A stretch of DNA of 64,000 bases from Puteibacter caeruleilacunae (GTDB lineage Bacteria; Bacteroidota; Bacteroidia; Bacteroidales; Prolixibacteraceae): positions 455,586-519,585 of the forward strand of contig SJCO01000004.1 in assembly GCA_005217565.1 (NCBI GenBank), read 5' to 3'. Shown piece by piece: positions 1 to 7,099 of the stretch (position 1 is its first letter; each line of letters opens with the position of its first letter). A model generated the notes under the pieces. That model was not told the origin of the DNA and searched no databases. It was given only the letters and a program-made list of their open reading frames with translations. Both the position numbers and the translations under genes were made by a program.

Positions 1-927
1 ATGGCATTAAACACAAAACACATTAACACAATCTTCGGTGTAATCATCATCCTTTGTTTTACTCCAATTATCTCTCCTGCAATAGCACTCTTAATGGGAT
101 TTCTCATTTCCATGTGTGGCATCAAACATAAGCAACTTACACAGTATACGTCGATATTATTGCAAGTATCTATTGTTTTAATGGGATTCGCAATGAACTT
201 GCATCAAGTTATACAGACATCAAAAGCGGGATTTTATGAAACCGCTTTCTCTGTGACATTTGTTATGGTATGTGGTCTTATATTGGGCCGACTTCTTCGT
301 GTAGACTCTCAGATCGCACTTTTAATATCAGCAGGAACAGCAATATGCGGAGGCAGCGCCATTGCAGCCATAGTGCCAGTCATAAAAGCAAAACACCACC
401 AAACAACCATGTCGTTGGTCGTAGTATTCATGTTAAATGCTGTAGCACTAGTATTGTTTCCATACATTGGCCATGTATTGCAACTCAGTCAGGAAACCTT
501 TGGAAACTGGGCTGCAATAGCCATTCACGATACAAGTTCGGTTGTCGGGGCAGGAGCAAGTTATGGACCTAAAGCATTAGAAATTGCCACCACTATCAAA
601 TTAATCAGGGCATTGTGGATTATCCCCCTCTCTATTCTCATCGCAGTATTTCAACCCAATAAATCACATGGGAAATTAAAATTTCCCTGGTTTATAGGCT
701 TATTCATTATCAGTATGATTGTTTCAAATGCTCTGCCTCAATGGAGTCAGACTTACGCTCATCTTCAATGGTTAGGCAAGCACATTATGATTGTGGTACT
801 CTTTTTAATAGGATCAAATATTTCTATTGCTGAATTGAAGCAAGCAGGACTACGTAGCTTTATAATGGCACTATTGCTTTGGGGAATCATCGCAACAACA
901 TCATTAATCATCCTCTCCAAAATCTAG
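1..927 (+). CDS. YeiH/UPF0324-family putative sulfate exporter-like membrane protein
   Basis: Polytopic inner-membrane protein of 308 residues with about nine or ten hydrophobic segments spread over its whole length. The glycine-rich stretch GTAICGGSAIAA (residues 112-123) and the segment AIHDTSSVVGAGASYG (174-189) are typical of the YeiH/UPF0324 family (PF03601), whose members are usually annotated as putative sulfate exporters; substrates are largely unproven. An ATG lies exactly at base 1 and the length fits the family (about 310-340 aa), but a start upstream of the window cannot be excluded. It ends 3 bases before a TauE/SafE-type permease gene, so the two are probably co-transcribed and both may handle sulfite, sulfonate or another small anion (inference). 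Confidence 0.85.
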   Translation: MALNTKHINTIFGVIIILCFTPIISPAIALLMGFLISMCGIKHKQLTQYTSILLQVSIVLMGFAMNLHQVIQTSKAGFYETAFSVTFVMVCGLILGRLLRVDSQIALLISAGTAICGGSAIAAIVPVIKAKHHQTTMSLVVVFMLNAVALVLFPYIGHVLQLSQETFGNWAAIAIHDTSSVVGAGASYGPKALEIATTIKLIRALWIIPLSILIAVFQPNKSHGKLKFPWFIGLFIISMIVSNALPQWSQTYAHLQWLGKHIMIVVLFLIGSNISIAELKQAGLRSFIMALLLWGIIATTSLIILSKI

Positions 928-930
928 ATT

Positions 931-1572
931 ATGGAACACTATTGGATATATATTATTGTCGCAATTGCAAGTCTCATTAAAGGATTCACAGGCTTTGGTT
1001 TTGCCTTAATTACCCTACCTCTTCTAATCAATTGGTATTCCCCAAAAGAGTTGATCCCTGTTTTAATCTTATGCAATCTATTCTCTTCAGTGATTATTGT
1101 GCTGCAGAAAAAAGAACGCAAGTTGGTCGACAAGCAATTTAGAACATTGATCATATATGGAGCTGCATATACCCTTACAGGTGTTGCTCTATTCAAGTCT
1201 ATATCTGAAGATCTAATGATCACAATTCTTGGCATTTTGTTTATTATTTTATCAAGCATTTCACTTTTAGGTATCAAGTATAACGCAAGACTTACTCCAT
1301 TAACATTCAAGATAGCAGGCGCTTTTCTCGGATTCCTAACAGGAAGTGTATCCATTAGCGGACCTCCTCTCGCACTGTTTCTTAATGCAGCCAAAGTGGA
1401 CAATCAGCAATTTCGGGAAATCTTTTCCTGGTTTAATATAACCACTGCTACAATAGCTATCATTAGTTATATTACTTTGGACTTGCTTACGCTAGAAACA
1501 CTGAAGATAACTGGTCTGTTTCTACCAATCCTTTATATTGGTTCTTTTCTGGGGAAACGCTTGAATCATTAG
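931..1572 (+). CDS. TauE/SafE (TSUP) family sulfite/anion exporter, prematurely terminated
   Basis: Membrane permease of 213 residues. The opening segment IASLIKGFTGFGFALITLPL is the classic TSUP N-terminal motif, and the GSVSISGPPLALFL segment near residue 137 is the second half-repeat motif. TSUP proteins are usually about 240-260 aa. Here the frame is stopped by TAG at 1570-1572 right after LGKRLNH, but reading on in the same frame to TAA at 1660-1662 gives 29 more residues beginning ISPGFFKNISIII and continuing hydrophobic, which looks like the missing last transmembrane helix. The gene is therefore probably a recent nonsense mutant, or a read-through or sequencing artefact. It follows the YeiH-type gene by 3 bases. 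Confidence 0.8.
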   Translation: MEHYWIYIIVAIASLIKGFTGFGFALITLPLLINWYSPKELIPVLILCNLFSSVIIVLQKKERKLVDKQFRTLIIYGAAYTLTGVALFKSISEDLMITILGILFIILSSISLLGIKYNARLTPLTFKIAGAFLGFLTGSVSISGPPLALFLNAAKVDNQQFREIFSWFNITTATIAIISYITLDLLTLETLKITGLFLPILYIGSFLGKRLNH

Positions 1573-1662
1573 ATATCTCCCGGATTTTTTAAAAATATAA
1601 GTATCATCATTACTTTGGTTTCAAGTATTATGTTGTTGATTAATCAGCTTAATTCATTATAA

Positions 1663-2257
1663 TTTTTATCCTTTATCCGGACAGGGTTTGTCCTGCCGGA
1701 CGGGCCTTCATTTTTGTCTTAACACAAAAACGAAGCAAAAAAGTCAAGGCTGCCTGCAAAAAGTAATCGATTTATTGCTGTTGCTAAGTGCAACTGGGTG
1801 ATCTTCTCACTCCGTTCGAAGCTTCCCAGTTTTACTAACCAACAGCTGCTAAATCAATCACCTTTTTGCAGGAGGCCGCTTCGGATGCGAAGGTCTGGTG
1901 CTTTTATCTTTTCTCCTTTGCAGAGGAGGTCGATGGAACGCTGATGTTAAGGGGAAGATGTAGGTTATTTATATCCTTCGTTGTCACAGACATTAGCGAC
2001 TCTAACGGGCAGACTGACATTGCTGTAGCTTAACTACTACTACAGCAATGTCAAAATGCAACCTGGAACGTGAAACATTGAACCTGTAACAGATAGGCGA
2101 TAGCCGAACAAATCTTGAAACAAGTAACTTTCAATCTCAACATTATTCATTCATTTTTTCTAAATTTTATATATAGAAAATCTGCTTTAACGTTTTATTT
2201 TCTATTTTTACACTGTTTCTTATTTGAAACAATCACCGCAATTTAACTTAGATAACA
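1663..2257. repeat. gene-free region with a mosaic of hairpins, likely dispersed intergenic repeat
   Basis: No convincing coding frame. Several inverted repeats lie in a row: TCCGG-a-CAGG / CCTG-CCGGA at 1676-1700; TTTTTGT / ACAAAAA at 1711-1730; a long imperfect stem whose arms begin and end with CCTGCAAAAAG (1753-1785 against 1838-1872), with an inner AACTGGG/CCCAGTT pair (1792-1798 / 1825-1831); and a perfect 14-bp stem TGACATTGCTGTAG / CTACAGCAATGTCA at 2015-2028 / 2040-2053. GC content is locally higher than in the flanks. The composition resembles repetitive intergenic elements seen in Bacteroidota genomes, but copy number cannot be judged from one window. Confidence 0.5.
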
Positions 2258-3241
2258 ATGATTTTTATAAAATTAAACTTGAGTAGATTATCCTACATGA
2301 TGTGCTTTTGCACCCTTATTGCTTGTTCATCATCACAAAAGGACAAGGTATTAGTCCCGGAACAAAGCAATCAATTTGAATTGATTTATTCTCCCAAAGG
2401 AGATACTTTCCCTGGTCCATCGACCAACCAATTAAAGGCAAAGCAATACTATGCCGAATGGGTACCTAACGACCATACCTTTATGAAAGGTGTTGATGGG
2501 AAATGGCATATTATCGGAATAACACATCCTAAAACAACACCTGATGCTATACATGAAGGCGAACATCAGCTATTTCATGCAGTATCACCTAAAGCAGACT
2601 TTAAAGCATCTTGTTTTGACAAGGCCTATGCTGATATGCCTAAAGTGCTAGATCCTAGTGCTCGACCTAATGAAGACTTAGCCATTTATGCGCCTTATAT
2701 AGTGAAAAAGGACAATCTCTATTACATGATCTATTCTCCTAGTCCTTTTCGCTTAGCAGTATCAAAAGATTTAACAAACTGGGAAGTAAAAGGACAGTTA
2801 TTTGCAGATAAGTCAGGAGAAAGAGATCCTAACATTTTACTATACAATGGCACTTACTACCTGACCTATTGTAGTCATAAATGTGTTAAACTCAGAACAT
2901 CAAAAGACCTTGTAAACTGGAGCGAAGCCAAAACAATCATCTCCACTCCTGATTATGATCCCGAATCACCAACATTGATCTACCACAACAATACCTTTTA
3001 CCTTTTTCTTTGCTCATGGGATGGTAATTGGGATAAAAAAGAGATTCAAGGAGCTTATCAGCATAAAACCTATGTGTTCCAATCTGATAATCCATTAAAC
3101 TTTGGTGAGGCATCAAAACCTTTAACCACACTTCAGTCTCATGCTCCTGAGATTTTCCAGGGAGAAGACGGACAATGGTACATGTCGAGTGTAGAATGGC
3201 CAGAACGTGGTGTAAGTATTGATAGATTAAATTGGAAATAA
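2258..3241 (+). CDS. GH43-like five-bladed beta-propeller lipoprotein
   Basis: Protein of 327 aa with a lipoprotein signal (hydrophobic segment, then LIACSS; lipidated Cys23). The body has the repeated aromatic-rich blades of GH43/GH62-type propellers: APYIVKKDNLYYMIYS (145-160), RDPNILLYNGTYYLTY (189-204) and ESPTLIYHNNTFYLF (236-250). Candidate catalytic residues are Asp72 in PNDHTF (base), Asp190 in ERDPN and Glu236 in PESP (acid), the usual GH43 spacing. It would act on arabinose- or xylose-type linkages at the cell surface or in the periplasm; the substrate is unknown. It is followed by a TonB-dependent receptor, suggesting a small uptake locus. An 80-bp inverted repeat begins at its stop codon. 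Confidence 0.7.
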   Translation: MIFIKLNLSRLSYMMCFCTLIACSSSQKDKVLVPEQSNQFELIYSPKGDTFPGPSTNQLKAKQYYAEWVPNDHTFMKGVDGKWHIIGITHPKTTPDAIHEGEHQLFHAVSPKADFKASCFDKAYADMPKVLDPSARPNEDLAIYAPYIVKKDNLYYMIYSPSPFRLAVSKDLTNWEVKGQLFADKSGERDPNILLYNGTYYLTYCSHKCVKLRTSKDLVNWSEAKTIISTPDYDPESPTLIYHNNTFYLFLCSWDGNWDKKEIQGAYQHKTYVFQSDNPLNFGEASKPLTTLQSHAPEIFQGEDGQWYMSSVEWPERGVSIDRLNWK

Positions 3242-3320
3242 TTATTGAATTTTATCAACGCATTTTGTTAAATTGAACTTTCAATTAACAAAATGCGTTG
3301 ATTACATAAAATTCAATAAT
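3241..3320. repeat. long near-perfect inverted repeat between the lipoprotein and receptor genes
   Basis: The left arm (3241-3277, starting ATTATTGAATTTTAT) is the reverse complement of the right arm (about 3280-3320, ending AAAATTCAATAAT), apart from a short insertion near 3302 and one base near the loop. The centre contains CAACGCATTTTGTTAA mirrored by TTAACAAAATGCGTTG. It fills the whole gap between the stop codon of the upstream gene and the start at 3326. It could be a strong mRNA hairpin limiting read-through into the receptor gene, or a small palindromic element. No T-run follows on the plus strand. Confidence 0.8.
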
Positions 3321-3325
3321 AAAAA

Positions 3326-5689
3326 ATGGCACCCCAGAGAATCAAATATATACTCCTCTTGTTAAGCCTTATTATCGGCTTAAAAGCACAAAGTCAAGTA
3401 AAGACATCCATTTCTGGATATATCACAGACGAGCAGGAAGCTCCCTTGTTTGGAGCCACAGTATTTCTTAGTGGAACATCGCTAGGCGCTTCGACTGATG
3501 AACAAGGATTTTACACGATAAGCAATATCACCCCTGGCACCTACAACCTTACTGCTAGTTATATAGGATATGAGTCACAAACACAATACAACATCCAAAT
3601 AAAGTCGGTGGGAAACCAGCTATATTCATTTACATTAATTGCAAAATCAGAGACACTTGATGAGATACAAGTGAGTCCTGATCAAAATGTTATCAGTCGC
3701 CCACGAGAGACACCACTATCAACACAAACGCTTACAGCAACAGAAATTGCAACATATCCCGGTGGAAACAATGACGTTGTGAGTGTTGCACAATCGCTGC
3801 CAGGAATATCCCCCTCTGTGGGAGGTTTCCGTAATGACCTGATTATTCGTGGAGGTGCTCCCAACGAGTCGGTTTATTATCTCGATGGCATGGAGATTCC
3901 ACACATCAATCACTTTAGTACTCAAGGTAGCTCTGGCGGACCTGTAGGCTTGTTAAATATTGCCTTTGTAGATAACGTTACACTTGCAACGTCAGCCTTT
4001 GGTGCACATTACGATAATGCGCTTTCGGGAGTTTTACAGTTTAAACAGCGAGAAGGAAATCCACGAAATACAAATACCAACATACGAATCAGTGCCAGCG
4101 AAACTGCGCTGACACTTAATGGCCCCTTGTTCAAGGGAAACAAGGAAGTTAGTCGCACTACCTATATTATTTCTGCGCGTAGAAGTTACCTACAGTTTTT
4201 GTTCGAGCTAATCGGACTTCCTATTCGCCCTGATTATTGGGATTATCAGTATAAAATAACACATCAAATTGATGACTATAATTCGCTCTTATTTCTTGGA
4301 GTAGGATCAATCGATGATTTTACTATTGAAGGATCAGACGATCTTGAACCTGATGCTCAATCAATTTTAGAGCAGGCACCTTTCATAGAGCAAAGAACCA
4401 ACACAACCGGAATAATGTGGAAGCATCGTTTTAAAAATAACAAAGGATACATGCACACCACTGTCAGTAATAATTTCCTTAATAACAACTATTCGAGGTA
4501 TCGTGATAACGAGACAAAAAGTGATCAATTCTTTATGAATGATTCCCGAGAAAATGAAACCAAGCTTCGTTATAAACTTGCACTATTTCACCAAGACTGG
4601 AAATTTACGACTGGTTTTAACGTTCAGCATAGTCATTATACCAATGAAACCTTTGATGATAATTTCGGAATCAATTATGATACTGAGCTCAATTTTATGA
4701 AGTATGGTGTTTTTGCCAATGCTACACATTCCTTTTTTGAAAACAGACTCGACTTAACACTAGGTATGCGTCTAGATGCAGACAGCTATACTTCAGGCAA
4801 CTCGTTATGGTCAACCTTCTCGCCACGGTTGGCGCTATCTTATGAGTTCATTCCCGATTGGAAACTTAATGCAACAGTTGGCCGTTATCATAAGCTTCCT
4901 CCATACACTATATTGGGATTTCAGGAAGGAAATACATTCGTCAATAAGGATGTAAAATATACAAGGAGTGATCACTATGTTATCGGACTGGAACATGTGA
5001 TGAGTCCGGCTTCCAGTATCAGTCTTGAAGGATTTTATAAGAAGTACAACCACTATCCTGTTTCTTTAAAAGATCAGATATCGATGGCCAATAAAGGAGC
5101 TGATTTCAATATTCTGGGAAATGAAGCTGTTGAAACTGTAGGCTTAGGACGCAGTTACGGATTGGAATTCCTTCTCCAGCAGAAGCTTACAAATAATTTC
5201 TATGGGATATTCTCGTACACTTTCTTCTATAGCGAATTTACGGGATTAGATCGCCAGAAATACAGACCATCAACATGGGATAGTCGTCACTTAATATCAT
5301 TTACTGGAGGTTATCAACTAAAAAAGAATTGGGAGATTAGTGGAAGATTACGCTTTGCAGGAAAGACTCCATATGCGCCTGTAGATAAACAAGCCTCAAT
5401 TCCAACCTACCCTGATCTTGTTCTGAATTACGATCAGTTAGGAACAGTAAAGATGGATGTATTTAACCAGCTAGACGTCCGCATCGACAAGAAATGGAAC
5501 TTCCGAAAAATGTCACTGGATCTATTCTTTGAAATACAGAATGCGCTAGGAACCTCAACACCTGAGCCACCAGAACATGCATTAGTCCGCGATGATTCAG
5601 GTAATGTGATAACGCCTATCCAAATTGAAGAACTAGAACCAGAAGAAGGATCTATGATTCCTGTTATTGGATTTTCCATAGATTTTTAA
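3326..5689 (+). CDS. TonB-dependent outer-membrane receptor with carboxypeptidase-like N-terminal domain
   Basis: A 787-aa protein with a signal peptide (KYILLLLSLIIGLKAQSQ). It then has a carboxypeptidase D regulatory-like domain (about 28-110, with GATVFLSGTSLGASTDEQG), a plug domain (about 125-240, with DLIIRGGAPNESVYYLDG) and a beta-barrel ending in the aromatic-terminal strand MIPVIGFSIDF. It imports a ligand across the outer membrane using TonB energy. It is not a SusC protein: no SusD follows and there is no SusC signature region. Its partner may be the GH43-like lipoprotein just upstream; the ligand is unknown. No terminator is evident in the short gap to the convergent gene ending at 5750. 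Confidence 0.88.
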   Translation: MAPQRIKYILLLLSLIIGLKAQSQVKTSISGYITDEQEAPLFGATVFLSGTSLGASTDEQGFYTISNITPGTYNLTASYIGYESQTQYNIQIKSVGNQLYSFTLIAKSETLDEIQVSPDQNVISRPRETPLSTQTLTATEIATYPGGNNDVVSVAQSLPGISPSVGGFRNDLIIRGGAPNESVYYLDGMEIPHINHFSTQGSSGGPVGLLNIAFVDNVTLATSAFGAHYDNALSGVLQFKQREGNPRNTNTNIRISASETALTLNGPLFKGNKEVSRTTYIISARRSYLQFLFELIGLPIRPDYWDYQYKITHQIDDYNSLLFLGVGSIDDFTIEGSDDLEPDAQSILEQAPFIEQRTNTTGIMWKHRFKNNKGYMHTTVSNNFLNNNYSRYRDNETKSDQFFMNDSRENETKLRYKLALFHQDWKFTTGFNVQHSHYTNETFDDNFGINYDTELNFMKYGVFANATHSFFENRLDLTLGMRLDADSYTSGNSLWSTFSPRLALSYEFIPDWKLNATVGRYHKLPPYTILGFQEGNTFVNKDVKYTRSDHYVIGLEHVMSPASSISLEGFYKKYNHYPVSLKDQISMANKGADFNILGNEAVETVGLGRSYGLEFLLQQKLTNNFYGIFSYTFFYSEFTGLDRQKYRPSTWDSRHLISFTGGYQLKKNWEISGRLRFAGKTPYAPVDKQASIPTYPDLVLNYDQLGTVKMDVFNQLDVRIDKKWNFRKMSLDLFFEIQNALGTSTPEPPEHALVRDDSGNVITPIQIEELEPEEGSMIPVIGFSIDF

Positions 5690-5749
5690 TGCAGCCAATT
5701 CCGGCCCCTCTTAATCAGCTTGAATCCCATTATGGATTAAATGATAGTT

Positions 5750-6841
5750 CTATTCAATTCTTTGTGCACAAATTCCATTTAGCGGACACGTGTCACATTT
5801 AGGCGATTTCAAACAGAAAGCTTTTGCATGTTCTACAATCAATCCGTGATATTGTCTGTAAACATCTAAGCGATTCGGAACAACACCCTCAATCATCCCC
5901 CTAAACTCATCATAATCGGTTGGTACATCTACACCCACCCGATGAAATATACGGCGTGTGTACGCATCAATTACAAAACTGGTTTTATTCAGGGCATAGG
6001 TTAAAATACTATCTGCTGTTTCTCCTCCCACTCCGTTAATGGACAATAATTCCTCTCGTAATCTATCACCATCGACTTTCCTTGCCTCATCGATAGCATA
6101 GCTATATTGCTTAAACCAAGCACATAAAGACTTCAATTTCTTCGCCTTCTGATTGTGATACCCACTTGGACGAATGAGCTCTGCTAACTCCTCATTATCT
6201 ATCTTTTCGATTCTTGCAGGTGTCAGATTTCCATTAAAATTAGACAGTGCACACTCTACATTCTTCCAGTTGGTATTTTGAGTTAGAATAGCACCAACCA
6301 TCATCTCAAAGTCACTCGATGCTGGCCACCAATTCAGAGGACCGTAATATTCCTCTAATTGATCAAACACTTTGGTAATAGTCTCCAATTCAAGCAAATG
6401 TTGCTTCACCGGCAATCCATATGCATATCCCACCAGTTTTTTGTTAGCACCAATAACACGATGACACGGAACAATAATTGGTATAGGATTCTTATTGTTT
6501 GCCATACCTACGGCCCTTGATCCCTTGGGATTTCCAATAGCAACAGCCACATCCTTATAAGTATAAGCTTCACCATATGGAATCCTGCATAGTTCACCCC
6601 ATACTTTTCGCTGAAAATCAGTTCCCTGAGGATTTAATTTTAGATCAAACGCTTTTCGTTCACCACTGAAATACTCGTTCAATTGTTGTTTTACCTCTTG
6701 AAATAATCCATCATCTCTTATCCAGTCCTTATCTATTGAAAACTCTTTAGTATTATTGTCAACATATAAGTGTGTTAATCCGTCTTTATTTCCAACCAAG
6801 ACAATCGGTCCGATAGCCGATTTAAATATCGTATAATGCAT
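5750..6841 (-). CDS. fused O6-alkylguanine-DNA alkyltransferase / MagIII-like DNA glycosylase
   Basis: Two DNA-repair domains in one chain. Residues below count from an upstream in-frame ATG at 6907 (385 aa). The chosen start at 6841 (Met23, MHYTIFKSAIGPI) fits the alkyltransferase N-terminus, whereas the first 22 residues match nothing. Domain 1 (about 24-178) is methylated-DNA-protein-cysteine methyltransferase with acceptor Cys148 in PCHRV. Domain 2 (about 185-385) is an HhH-GPD glycosylase: WWPASSDFEMMVGAILTQNT (193-212), helix-hairpin-helix NGVGGETAD (291-299), catalytic Asp314 in VIDAY and Cys365/371/374/380 for a [4Fe-4S] cluster. The Lys of bifunctional endonuclease III is replaced by Glu (GVGGET), so it should be a monofunctional glycosylase resembling 3-methyladenine glycosylase MagIII. 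The product would combine direct reversal and base excision of alkylation damage. Confidence 0.85.
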   Translation of the reverse strand: MHYTIFKSAIGPIVLVGNKDGLTHLYVDNNTKEFSIDKDWIRDDGLFQEVKQQLNEYFSGERKAFDLKLNPQGTDFQRKVWGELCRIPYGEAYTYKDVAVAIGNPKGSRAVGMANNKNPIPIIVPCHRVIGANKKLVGYAYGLPVKQHLLELETITKVFDQLEEYYGPLNWWPASSDFEMMVGAILTQNTNWKNVECALSNFNGNLTPARIEKIDNEELAELIRPSGYHNQKAKKLKSLCAWFKQYSYAIDEARKVDGDRLREELLSINGVGGETADSILTYALNKTSFVIDAYTRRIFHRVGVDVPTDYDEFRGMIEGVVPNRLDVYRQYHGLIVEHAKAFCLKSPKCDTCPLNGICAQRIE

Positions 6842-7099
6842 CCTTTCAAATTTTTGATGCTCAAAGATACGGTCAATGTGTAATAGCAACAACCGAAAAA
6901 TGGACAAGTAATTTTGTTATTGCATCATTGCTTGCTTTCCACTGAGGTAAAAGTTTTGAGCGGAAATAATAATTAACAAAGCTGAATCAATATATTCTAT
7001 AATCCTGATAATTTTAACTTTAATAGAATCATTATGATTTTTTTTTCATTAAGTTTGTTTAACATTAAATAAATTGATTAACAATAACGAATAGTTTTC

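Noticed and set aside
939..1403. 154-codon open frame on the minus strand
   Set aside because: Lies entirely antisense to the TSUP gene, with no recognisable domain; a shadow frame.
6842..6907. extra 22 N-terminal residues of the alkyltransferase fusion
   Set aside because: Not homologous to the alkyltransferase N-terminus; the ATG at 6841 gives a standard start.
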